Shown: in pieces, positions 1 through 18,189 of the stretch
Numbering within the stretch: position 1 is the stretch's first letter
Layout of the letters: each line of letters starts with the position of its first letter
From: Ianthella basta
Lineage: Eukaryota > Porifera > Demospongiae > Verongiida > Ianthellidae
Reading direction: 5' to 3'
Assembly (NCBI GenBank): GCA_964019415.1
Contig: OZ025879.1
Span: 4,764,637 to 4,828,636, forward strand
Length of the DNA: 64,000 nt
Program-made: the position numbers and the translations under genes
The notes under the pieces: generated by a model
Seen by the model: only the letters and a program-made list of their open reading frames with translations
The model's database searches: none
What the model was told of the DNA's origin: nothing

Positions 1-3000
1 ATCTGTAGCAGATCACCACCGCTGTTATGCCATGTTACTTGTGCAACCTGTGTGCTACCTCCATAGCAGACAATGTGGTCATTGCCAGCAGCCAGAGACT
101 GAACTCGTGGGCTATTGGTATGTGTGAGTGTGGTGTTGGTGACAAAGCTGTTCCTGGGGAAGAACACTCTCAATCCACCATCTTCATTCAACAAGGACAG
201 ACCATCTGCAGCAGAAATGAAATTTGCCCAGTAATTATATGCTAACAACATTACTTTAATTGTTAATATTAATAATCATGTGAACTGATGTTGAGCAAGT
301 CTCTGAACAATGCAAATGATTATTATGGCCTTGAAAGCCTTTTGTCATCTGCTATCAAGGCTTTATAAGCCTTTGACACAAGTCTTGTAAGCAGCTGTGA
401 GGTCCTATGAGACTGAATAATGGGTGATGATGGACTTAGGAGAGACAGGCTAAGAAGCTAAATCATGCACCTGAAGGAATGAGCAAGAGTGCCACAAAGG
501 GTAACAAGAACTAACTGTCAGTGAACATTTCATGAACAAACATTTCCATATCAACTGGCTTCTAAAATTTGATATTGGATTTGAAAGAGCCCATGGTTGC
601 TGAGTGATTTGATCTTGAATTTGAATGTGTAAATCAGCACAGGGCAAGAACCATGCACTTGCATACTACATTATACACAAGCCCACATCCAGCGTGTTTC
701 TAAGAATTACAACCATTCACAGAAAGATTAAGGTTTGTTTCCTGACTTAGGGGTCCAACGACACAGTACGTAGGTAATGAAGTTACTGAGTGACTGGAAG
801 CAGCTTGATGGAGGGGTTGCTTTTGCCTACGGGTGGGCATACTTTGACCATGAACCAGGATAACCACATATTAGCTAGAACAGGATCCATATGCATGCTC
901 TGGCAAACTATTGGGGGCAAGTTTCTGCAGCTCTTCTTCCAATGGGTGGAACCTTTCATAATAATGATCCCTCATGATCATTGTTCGGTGGGATAATTTT
1001 AGATACAATATAAGTGAGTTATATGATAATTACATATACAACTTAATGTTCACCAAGCCCTACACTGCTCCCATATCACTAGTCTGAGGCACAGCAGTGT
1101 TCTGATTGTTGCGTCTGACATTGAAGATAATGTGAAGGCCAAGACAACAACCAAGTGATAGCTTTCCGTAATTGTAAATCATTATATTAATTTTACTAAA
1201 CCAAGGAATGAAAACATGTGATGTTTCAAATGGAAAAGAGTTAGAAGCCATCATCCCATTAAACATGCATGGCCACCGTGCATTTGGCAGCTCCCGAATT
1301 GGCTTTAATGAATATAATAGTCATGATGGTGCTTTACAAAGAAGTCAGATGACAGTTTCTGTATTATACTCATACAAGGATGCGCTTAATCACAATTCAG
1401 TCACACACACACAAAAAGGTTTATTCGTTATGTTAATTTACTATAGGATGTGGCAGATAAGCAACAGAAACAATATGTGTACTTGCACAGGGGACACTTC
1501 AAAGACCATAAGTTTATGCATGTATGCTATTTATGTATGTATATTACACAACTCACTTGAAGTTGTCAGGGAGTAGCTAGCTGTTCCCACTTCATGTGTG
1601 CTTTCTCCCACCAATACAGTACAGCTGTAGTTCCCATTGTCAACATTATGCCTGCGTACATTCACCACCAAGATGTTGCCCTGTTGAATCCTGGCTGCCC
1701 ACTCAGGATCAACTCCTCCTGCATCACAATAGCCCCCAGGACAGGTCCACTGATAGCTCAGCACAGTGGTGGATGGCACTCCTACAACTCTGCACACCAA
1801 AATCAGGGTGGTGCCTTGCTCCACAGTTGTAGTGTTGGGATAGGCATCAATGACAACTGCTAATTTGTACCTATGAGATTCTTGAATATCAGAACATAGT
1901 ACTATAATAATATGCTGCACACTCACTGTTTGGAATAATTGCCACTAAGTAGAAAATGGCATACGTACAATGACTGTTAAATTACTAGTTTAAGGGAGTA
2001 TTGCCAATGTTATTTACACTACTTGAAGAAATCATGCATTATAGAATAGCATAGAGAAAAAGTGAGCGGTAAGATTTGAAAATGAAAATTGCCTATTGTC
2101 CTTTACATTTGACTTAACATAATTTAAATTCATTAAAGTAGTGTTTCACAGGGCAGTATGCCGCATAATCCATAGTGTAACTATTATTGTGCGCTTTGAT
2201 TTGATTGATTGAATATTAGATTGACCGATACATCTTAATCTGCACAACTTGTTTCTTTTAAACTAGCCTAAAATTGCCTTCATGACATTTTCATGTGAAG
2301 AAGAAAGATAGATTAAGCATGAAGTGCCAAATATGGATCTCACCTATGGTGGCTGTGGTTGCAATTTTGATGTCAGAAAACTCGCTCATACCAGATTTAC
2401 CACTTGCGTAGATGGCAGCCACTGACACTTTGTATTCGGTAAATGGCACTAGGTCCAGCAGCGTTATATTGGCATGTTGAGTGTACAGTGTACAGCCACA
2501 TATGTGTGTGATAGTTATAGGCTCGTGTGCACGGTGGTACCTCACACAATATCTGTAAGAGATAACATCACACATTTTTGACTGTGGCCCTTCCCATGAG
2601 ACAGTACTATAGTGAGTGCCAGACACCAGTACAGATACATTAGTTGGAGGCTCAGGACCTGCATAATGAAAAAGCAGGATGAATGAGGAATAATTGTTGT
2701 GATGATTACAAGCACAGAGATGAACCAGGCAGGGTATACAACCACCAGTGCCTACTGATGTGTCCATTAAATGTCAGGGAATGATTCAAGCTTCATTTTG
2801 CAACCATGTTTTACAAACATTCTGTGCATCCACTATATTTTACATATGCATAGCTTGAAGGTGCACGGCTACACTTAATAGGTGTATGCGAACCACACCT
2901 CTTTGTCTGTTTTTCCCAGGACATAATTGAAGAACACCACTAATGGCTCGACCCTGAGTATTGACAGCTGCTACTCTGACATTGTAGGTCAGGAACTCAT

Positions 3001-6000
3001 TAGGCAGTGTCAGAGTGAAGTTAGGTCTGCTGCTGCTTCCTGCATTCACTGAGTCTCCAGGTGTCATTGCTGGTTCATACTCAATCTCATAGTGGATGGC
3101 TCCATTAGGGTGGAGTGGGGGGAGCCAGTTCAGTTCAATGGTACTTCCATTTGGTTCTCCAGTCATGGTCAACATGCGTGGTGGGGTGGGGGCTGTAAAA
3201 GCAGAATGATATGGATAGTAACAATTGCATGTGGAGGTGGTTGGGGTCTGATGGGGTGGGTATTGAATATATTTCTACAGATTCATATCATCCCACTAAC
3301 TATGCAGTATTACTGTCTGAGTGAGCTTGAACGGTTGAAGTTGAGTCTTACTGATTGTTAGAGGAACCAGTGGCCACCAGACATACAAGAGGAAGGAGTT
3401 GGATTTGGATTAACTGCTATAAATGTGCTTTTCCTACTGGTGCTAATTCTAGATCATTGGTGTCATGTTAATGGCCATAAAACTAGACTGATGAGATTGA
3501 GATAGATTTGTGTTCATCTGATGTATTCAGCCAAGGTAGGATTTTATTGCGAATTATGATTAGTCTGTGACACTTAGGTATATTGGCTACTTCCCTAATG
3601 CTTCATTTTCTTGTACTATGTACAACTAACTAGAATCCATTGTTGTCACATCCATCTCTCCTGCCTCACTACTGACTGATGCCCCATCTGTAGACCACAC
3701 TCTGATCCTGTAGGTTGTTCCTTGTTCCAGGCCACTCAATATGACACTAGTGCTGTTCCCTCCCACAATCCTCTCATACTGTGGAGTCACCACTGGGGGA
3801 GTTCCAAGGTCCTGTCTCTGATAGCTCACATAGTATCCCGTCGCATTCATCACTTTGGACCAACTCACAATCACTGCTGTAGGCAAAGTAGCTTCTTGTG
3901 TGATATTGGAAGATGGCTGGAAGGTGGTGCTCACTGAAGCAATGAAGGAATATTAGGAACTTCCCTATAGTGCATTAGAGTACTATCCATTTCTCTAATG
4001 AGATTGTGATAGTGTACTCCAGATATAATCATAAAAGGCAATGAATCTGTATTAATGTTAACTGCAGCAATGAAGGAAATGTTATGGACATTCCACAAGT
4101 GCATGGACAACTATCTGTCCCCTAATGAGATGGTAGCATAACAGTCCAGACAAGATTAATCCATAAATGGTAATCAATCTGCATTAATGCATGCTCACGT
4201 ACATACATACTCAATGACATGTATAGCTTCCACCAGTGGAAAGACATTAAACTGGCAATGAGAGGCTAGGCTGATAACAACTAGACTGAGTATAGAAATA
4301 CAATACATCAATGACTACACCCAGGCAATGAAAGCAGTATAGTCCTGCTATTTGCAGTACTCCTACCCGGGGTTCAGACACAACACTCACCTCCATTAAT
4401 GAGATACACTCCAATGAATGCTGACTGGCCACCAGACACTTGGCATTCCAGGTCTTGGTTCATATATGCAGTTGAGTTAATGTACATGTGGATATCAGTG
4501 TGTCCATTGAGTGGAGGGTCTACACCTACACCACCATTGCCTTGACAGCGCCGACCACAGGCAATGCAAGGTGCTCCACAGGCCACTAGCTGCTCACCAC
4601 TGCTGTTATACCAAGTTACTTGCTTAGCCTGTGGGTCGCCACCATGGCAAACAATGTGGTCATTTCCAATAGGCGTACGTGCTCCTGGACGCCAAGCGCG
4701 TGGGGTGTTGGTGTATGTGAGTGAGGTGTTGGTGACAAAGCTGTTTCTGGGAAAGAACACTCTCAATCCACCATCTTCATTTGACAAGGACAGACCATCT
4801 GCAGGAGAAATGAAATTTGTTCAGTAATTATATGCTAATGACATTGCTACTTTCATTGTTCATATCAATACTCATATACAGGTGAGCTGATGTTGAGCAA
4901 GTCTGTAGTGGAAGAAACACTGCAAGCTAGATATTAGGAAGATGGCACTCGTACACCTTCGTGGTGATGTTGTTGCCCCCTTACATTGTGGTGACATTCC
5001 GGCATGGTGCTGGTCTAGCCACGTCTTTTGTTACAGTAGATATTAGGAAGCTATGCAGCTGCTAATAGCACTTTATATTCTAAAACAAGTCTTGCATGTA
5101 AGCAGGTGATGATGTCCTTGAAACACTCCACAGCAAATTAGTAAATACATAGCAGGTCAAAGAATGAATTAACAATGCAAGTATAATAGTATGTCCTTGA
5201 TACCTATGTGTCAACTGTTCATAAACAAAAGTTTAAGCTCATGATTCAAGTCTAGGCTAATGCAGGCTAGGCTAAGCAGCTAATGTTGTCCTTTGAGACT
5301 GATACATCTTGCAGTGATGGTGGACTTACTCAGCATCCCTAGCTTGATTATTGAATAAGCGTAATGAAATGAGCCTCCATGATAGTATTGATACAACATG
5401 TAATTAAATTGTATGATAGTCATTTCAAATTCAATCGTATTAGATTTGCAACAGTTCAGGGCTACTAAATGATTTCGGTAATCAGCATGTAGGAATTTAC
5501 ATAACTAATTATCCTTTTGTACAAGCAAAGTCACAATGTATGCATATAGCACAGTACTGCCATAGTGAAATAAGGGGTGTACAAAAGCAACTCACTTTCA
5601 ACTGTAAATGAATGGCTTGCAGATCCCACTTCTTGCGCACTATCGGTGTTTACAACAGAGCAGCTGTAGGTCCCACTGTCAACATCTTGCCTGCGCACAT
5701 TCACCACCAAGATATTGCCCTGTTGGATCCTGGCTGCCCACTCAGGATCAACTCCTCCTGCATCACAATAGCCCCCAGGACAGGTCCACTGATAGCTCAG
5801 CACAGTGGTGGATGGCACTCCTACAACTCTGCACACCAAAATCAGGGTGGTGCCTTGCTCCACCGTAGGAAGTTCAGGATAGGCATCGATACAAACTGTG
5901 TACAGACAGATTCCAAATGCTAAGAATTAAATACAAATTCAATCCTGTGTAACTTAAGAACACGTAACACAATACGTATAATATATAGCGCAAGCTTGTG

Positions 6001-6334
6001 GCTCCTCGTGTGCCCTCCATTCTAGTGTACCTTTTGGAGTCGTATCTTCAGGTGTGCTCTCACTGGAACATGAAGTACTCACTGAATGGGAAGAATCAGC
6101 ACAGCCATATCAAGTCATCCTTTGTTAGAGTGCATTGGTATATAGAACCACTGCTTCATCATGAGAGCTAGAAATAAACATAATATACCACTGGACCTGC
6201 ATGTGCAAATATGTATGACCTGATGATGAATGTGTCCAACTAGAGAATAACCTGCAGACTTGCTCACCTGATGTGTGCTGTAATAGCAGTGCTGACAATG
6301 TCCAGCAGACGGAAAGGCAAAGAGGGAACACCAT
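1..6334 (-). CDS. Ig/fibronectin-III modular cell-surface or secreted protein, 5' part (runs off left edge)
   Basis: Eight exons read on the minus strand: 6268-6334 (ATG at 6334, 22 residues, hydrophobic, signal-peptide-like MVFPLCLSVCWTLSALLL), 5596-5895 (Ig, C..W..C with DSGTYSC), 4391-4798 (second Ig-like module, starts DGLSLSNEDGGLRVF, has C..W..C plus an inserted Cys-rich CGAPCIACGRRC loop), 3631-3933 (FN3), about 2899-3192 (FN3), 2344-2658 (FN3), 1557-1856 (Ig again) and 1-205 (second module again, cut by the window edge). Every inferred junction is phase 1-1, so modules can be duplicated without breaking the frame; donors are mostly GTGAGT-like. The 2899 donor (GTGTGG) is weak and uncertain. 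No membrane segment is seen yet; it would lie beyond position 1. Likely an adhesion or receptor-type protein; the exact family is not recognised. Repetition of the Ig pair could instead mark a second gene, but no second signal exon is visible before 1856. Confidence 0.75.
1557..1856 (-). repeat. Ig exon duplicated (second copy of 5596-5895)
   Basis: This 300-nt Ig exon has exactly the same length as the one at 5596-5895. A central stretch of well over 100 bases (about 1679-1842 here, 5709-5863 there) is nearly identical, while the ends (CTVLVGESTHEVG versus CSVVNTDSAQEVG) differ. Together with the partner module at 1-205 versus 4391-4798 it shows a multi-exon duplication of about 4 kb, or later conversion between the copies. 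Confidence 0.8.
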
Positions 6335-6471
6335 TTGCACCTATGGCTCTTCTCCTCTCGCTGCCAGGAAATTCAGCAGTTGGTACAAAGTGTATGAACA
6401 GTTGGGAATCTCTCATCTTTTGAGCCAGTAGCTGAGATAATTTATAGTACTCTGTTTGAGATCTCGCAATA
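6264..6471 (-). other. Alternative open exon overlapping the signal-peptide exon
   Basis: A second frame across the same DNA is open for 68 codons after a good acceptor (tattttcag) and ends in TGA at 6266-6264. It reads IARSQTEYYKLSQLLAQKMR then ...PTAEFPGSERRRAIG. It could be the last exon of another minus-strand gene, or chance. Composition looks protein-like, but no partner exon with a matching phase was found. Confidence 0.2.
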
Positions 6472-6654
6472 CTGAAAATAATTTATAAAAATAATTTTAT
6501 ATATCAACACGGTGTGCATATGCACAGGTGTGTACACCACCTCTATTATGTCATTCTAATGTCATACTGCCTATATGTTGTCACTGTAAAACTTTGTTTC
6601 TTGTTAATTAGGTCAGTACACAGTGCTATGTTTTAAACATATTAAATTTCTCAT

Positions 6655-6774
6655 TCAGTTCCCATTTAGCTGTATATTGTAGATTACAGCAACTATTGCA
6701 ACATCATTAATACCAGCAATGGCTGCAGTTGCTGTCAGCAGAATTACTCCAATGAGCAGCTGCACATGGCAACG
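6655..6774 (-). other. Possible small exon with a hydrophobic segment
   Basis: Minus strand, after a tttgag acceptor, 39 open codons then TGA. The residues include LLIGVILLTATAAIAGINDV, which resembles a membrane span. No family recognised and no matching donor or partner exon found, so this is only a candidate. Confidence 0.15.
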
Positions 6775-7767
6775 CTCAAAATAAATGATTACCATAAATA
6801 GATAAAATCACTGGATTAGTATAGTTACTATAATGTGGTAATGAGAAGAAAGGAAATTTAGCCAGCTCAGAATACACAAAAGGTTTAACACAATCTATAT
6901 ACAGTGCAAGTTATAATATATAATATGATAAACATTATACTAGTATAGGACTGCAAGTACACTCCCTTGTATGTATGTAGAAGCAATAATGTATGCCAAC
7001 TATAGGACAATCACTTAACTATACACCTGACACAATGACTATGCCATAATATAACTATAGCTTCATAATTTCTGTTGCCTACATTTCATTTTGCACAAAT
7101 TTAAGCTGCATTTATTAATTATGCATAATATAAATGTCACATTATTCACTGCCATACATAGCCAAAAGCTCTCATTTGGTACCTATAATTATAGCTGCTG
7201 TGCTAAGCATAATAGTATAATAATTATGCCTAGTCTTGTGATATTCACGGCGCATGTGTACACACTGTATCAATAGCATGGAATAAACAAGACAAAATGA
7301 ATTGTCCTATTCCAATCAGCTAGCTGTAGCTACATGCAGATATTAATATACCCCAGACAGCCAATGTGACCTGGACTCCACCCTCATCTGATCTCTGGGT
7401 CCACCACTGTGGTTCTCTCAAGTACATTAACAATAACTTAATGTATATCATGTATATAATGTATATAATGGCCTAATGTACTATAAAATGTCCCCAATGT
7501 CCTAAATGTACCCAATGGCCACCAAGTAAGACCCTGCACCCTTTTGTTCCATCTCCCTGCATGGGAGGTCTGCCTAGTTATTCTCCTCCTGTTGCATGCC
7601 CGATGCCATATGACATGACCAGATCCAATCATGCATGGAGTTTTGTCATGATATCCAATACCTACTAGTAGCAGAGTTCTTATGGACTAAAGTGGTAATT
7701 ACACTGAAACATAACAGCTCTATCATGTACACAAGAACACTGTCCCACAATAACTGTGAATTGTACA
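6775..7767. other. Spacer between the Ig/FN3 gene and ATG5
   Basis: AT-rich DNA with short runs such as tagctagctgtagc. No coding exon, RNA gene or named repeat can be supported here. It separates two genes that both read on the minus strand, so it should hold the Ig/FN3 gene promoter and the ATG5 3' end. Confidence 0.5.
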
Positions 7768-7773
7768 TTTATT
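7768..7773 (-). terminator. ATG5 poly(A) signal AATAAA
   Basis: The plus strand reads tttatt, giving AATAAA on the minus strand 59 bases after the ATG5 stop codon. The position fits a cleavage and polyadenylation signal. Confidence 0.55.
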
Positions 7774-7831
7774 GACAAAACACTGTTTGGTTTAGAAACC
7801 CACACTTACAAACTGAACATGAAACCACTAC

Positions 7832-15090
<7,259 letters not shown>

Positions 15091-15415
15091 TTTGTCTTCC
15101 ATCATGAATATCATTAAAGTGCATCGCAATGCCTTGAAGTTATTCATGTGTGACACGAGATGTATGGCCTAGTATGCCCATTCCCTTATTTGGTGGGAAG
15201 CTGGTGTAAGAGTTGTAGATTGAAACCTGTGCCCCAACATTCCCTTCTATACAGCAGCAACTTGTATGGGGCAGTGAGCATGTGCACCTGTCCGTATTAG
15301 CTACAGACCCAAGACACGCAGCCCTAATATGAATGGGCTCAACTCCCCAGACAGTTGTCAGCTTCTTGATCTACTAGGTCACTTAGCGGTAGCCACTGTT
15401 GCAAGTAGAAAAGAG
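15091..15415. promoter_or_regulatory. Shared upstream region of ATG5 (minus) and receptor G1 (plus)
   Basis: Only about 325 bases separate the ATG5 start from the likely G1 start, which read away from each other, so both promoters must lie here or overlap the 5' untranslated regions. No clear TATA box or known factor site was recognised. Confidence 0.5.
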
Positions 15416-17809
15416 ATGGAGAGTGGAAGTTGCTACTGTGCTACTCTGAGCATTGCTGTAATGCTACTAGCAGTGCCCTCTCTCACTTCACAGCAACCAT
15501 TAGATGATCTGAGGCTGCTACAAGTGAGCAACCACACCTGTGGTAGTTCAATGTGTGCTGCATCAGCCAACATGGCTCTGTGCAAGTGCGATCAAGCTTG
15601 CGCTTTCTTTGGAGACTGCTGCATTGATGCTCCTCAAAAGGACCAAGATAGCTCACTCTCTCTGGACCCCAACTTTCGCTGCATTTCCACTATGATCCAA
15701 AAGAATGGAACAACCAATGGAAGACTAAGTGTAATGCATTATTGGATGATTAGCAGATGTCCCTATACAGAAACAAACATTAAAGAGTCGCAATATGGTA
15801 AGGACAGGCTTCTAAAAGGAACTGCCTTGCTGTGTGAGACAGACCTGCTCTCTAGCCCCCCTGTTACCGACAAAGCCACAGGGCTGGTGTACAAGAACAG
15901 ATACTGTGCATTCTGTCATGGTATTCCTGAAGTACGCTTGTCACCATGGTCTTCATACTGGGAATGTGTGAACTCCTTTGAGGAGGTGATCGACAGAGTG
16001 GAAGATGAAGGAACAGTAGACATCGAAACAGTTCTGCAGTCATGTGCTCCAACAGTTTTTGCACGAACAGATGAAGACACTGATGATCAATTCAAGTATA
16101 CTCTTAGGGAGTGTGAGCCACTTGTTCATAACTGTCCAGAACAAGAGTCATCCCTGTTGCCTGACGCATACTACCAGAAGATTGCCAAACAGTGTGTCAC
16201 TGAACCAGTTAATGCTACAACTTCAGTGGCCTCTGGAGCAGATTACAAGAACATCTACTGTGCTTTGTGCAATGAACCCCATGCAGTGTTAAATAGCCAC
16301 CTCCAGTGTTTCTCTCCTCAAGTGCCATCACAAGAAACATTTGCTGTATCCAGCTCTCTCATTGGTGGCTTTACACTTTTGCTTGACATCACAGGAACCG
16401 GAGAGCAAGTGGTAAGAGATGAGGATATCATTGTCACCTCCATGAAATCTGAAACATGTGCAGAAGGACAGGTATACGACTTTTACAGCAACATTTGCCG
16501 GGACACTCTGTGTTTACCTGGATACATTTTTGATGGAGTACGTTGTTCGGTTATTGCTGATGGCAATTCTTCAAAAGGCAATTCTTCAGAAGACATTCAC
16601 AATAACTGCTCACTGATAACGCTTAATGAAACAGAGTATCTTGGTGTTTCAAACAGTACCATCTACTGGATAGCAGTTGATATTATCATACCTGTCATTG
16701 GTTATACCTCAGAAGGGTTCCCAATTGTGTGCACAAACTTTACTACCAACCACACCATCACATTCAACAAGACTGCAACTGTGTCAATATTTCAATACCC
16801 AGAGGCCTTCCCAATCCTGACCTACATAGGATTGTCAGTAGATGTCATAGCTTCTATTTTGTTTCTGCTCACTTACTGCTGCTTCAAGGAATTGCAAACC
16901 TTTTATGGAAAATTGCTGATAAACTTTGTTTCAGTGATTCTGCTTGGCGACATTATCTTCCTTGGGGGCACTGTTGCAATTACCTATCATCAGGAGGAAA
17001 TCTTATGCCAGACACTGGCAATCACTGTACATTATGTGTTTCTGGTACGCTTCGCATGGATGTTGCTCTTGTCACTGAAACTAACCGTGACATTCTACAA
17101 AGCATCAAAGTTTATCTCAAAGAATGATGAATATGAACAAAACTGCAGGCATCTCTTAGGCTATATGGCATTTGGCTGGCTTGCACCAATAGTTATAGTT
17201 GGAGCTACTGTTACATTCAATTTCACTCTTCCTGGCACTGTAGACTACGGACGCAATGGACTATGTTGGATCAATCAACCTGTGGCTGCTGCTATTGCCT
17301 TTGTAGCGCCACTTGGTTTCTGCCTTATTCTGAATGGAGTTGCTTTCATCTACATTACAGCAATTGTGATAAAAATTGGCTGTAAAGCTGTAGGCAAGCA
17401 TCAGAGAGGTCGACGGGCAATCAGAAACTTTCGTGTAGTAATGGCTACTCTTGTTGTAACTAGCTTAACATGGGGCTTTGGGTTCATTGCCGTCTTAGAC
17501 CCTTCCTTGTCATGGGCCTGGTACCCTTACCTGGTGTTGAATACAATGCAGGCTCTCTTTGTTGCTTTAGCCTACCTGTGCTCAGTCAAGGTCTTTCATC
17601 TCTACCGAGGAGCATGTATCAACCTATGTAAATGCTTCAGCAGTTGCAGACATGGTAAAGGAACAATTGTACAACAGCGCAAAGGGCAAGTTGCGCCCCA
17701 TCTCACTTCAACTCCATCCTCTCCAGAATTGGACCCTCTGGATGATTCGTTAGTGCAAATAGTGAACGATTCTAGATTTTATGTGTCCCTCAGTGATCAT
17801 ATTGTTTAG
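15416..17809 (+). CDS. Receptor G1: somatomedin-B-like plus class-B 7TM receptor, intronless
   Basis: 797 residues in one exon. The frame is open from an ATG at 15329, but the ATG at 15416 puts a signal peptide (MESGSCYCATLSIAVMLLAV) at the start. Cys module from about residue 42 (C..C..CKCDQACAFFGDCC), matching the somatomedin-B pattern CxCDxxCxxxGDCC. Next a YKNRYCAFCHG block, a second Cys block and CLPGYIFDGVRC before the membrane. TM1 begins near residue 467 and TM7 ends near 726; TM6 has TWGFGFIAVLD, and the TM3 and ECL2 cysteines are present. No GPS motif. Known relatives with this 7TM type are adhesion and Methuselah-like receptors, which usually signal through G proteins at the plasma membrane; the ligand is unknown. 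It is the most diverged member and lies outside the homogenised cluster. Confidence 0.88.
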   Translation: MESGSCYCATLSIAVMLLAVPSLTSQQPLDDLRLLQVSNHTCGSSMCAASANMALCKCDQACAFFGDCCIDAPQKDQDSSLSLDPNFRCISTMIQKNGTTNGRLSVMHYWMISRCPYTETNIKESQYGKDRLLKGTALLCETDLLSSPPVTDKATGLVYKNRYCAFCHGIPEVRLSPWSSYWECVNSFEEVIDRVEDEGTVDIETVLQSCAPTVFARTDEDTDDQFKYTLRECEPLVHNCPEQESSLLPDAYYQKIAKQCVTEPVNATTSVASGADYKNIYCALCNEPHAVLNSHLQCFSPQVPSQETFAVSSSLIGGFTLLLDITGTGEQVVRDEDIIVTSMKSETCAEGQVYDFYSNICRDTLCLPGYIFDGVRCSVIADGNSSKGNSSEDIHNNCSLITLNETEYLGVSNSTIYWIAVDIIIPVIGYTSEGFPIVCTNFTTNHTITFNKTATVSIFQYPEAFPILTYIGLSVDVIASILFLLTYCCFKELQTFYGKLLINFVSVILLGDIIFLGGTVAITYHQEEILCQTLAITVHYVFLVRFAWMLLLSLKLTVTFYKASKFISKNDEYEQNCRHLLGYMAFGWLAPIVIVGATVTFNFTLPGTVDYGRNGLCWINQPVAAAIAFVAPLGFCLILNGVAFIYITAIVIKIGCKAVGKHQRGRRAIRNFRVVMATLVVTSLTWGFGFIAVLDPSLSWAWYPYLVLNTMQALFVALAYLCSVKVFHLYRGACINLCKCFSSCRHGKGTIVQQRKGQVAPHLTSTPSSPELDPLDDSLVQIVNDSRFYVSLSDHIV

Positions 17810-18185
17810 TTTTCAAGATAATACATGTCCTCCTGTGCTGTGCTGCATGCATAACATAAGCTGCACTTGGTATTGTCTATGAATTAATTATTGCCATTTC
17901 ATTAAATTTTGCCAATTGTATATATGTGACCCCATGAGTTGGAAATTTCAAACTCATGATCAATGTGCATCATACATGCCTCAGTAGACCACTGTAGTAT
18001 AATACATTGTCTTTTGCTTTTGTATATGTCACTATAGAGGCCCACTATGTGTAAGCATCTTTGTTTGTATAATACTATTATAATAATGCCATTTTATTAC
18101 AACTATAATCATTACGTAGATTCAGCATACCTTATGTTGTGATCAGTCAGTTAAATTCTACATGCATATGCCCTTCTCCATGTAC
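17810..18185. other. G1 3' flank
   Basis: AT-rich 3' flank. Nothing else supportable; it shows no obvious match to the 3' flanks of G2 and G3, in keeping with G1 being separate from the amplified unit. Confidence 0.4.
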
Positions 18186-18189
18186 TGAC

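Noticed and set aside
16700-16860. GPS/GAIN autoproteolysis site before TM1 of the receptors
   Set aside because: The expected C-x-W...W...C and HL/T pattern is absent from all copies; the membrane-proximal block is CLPGYTYNGTxC instead.
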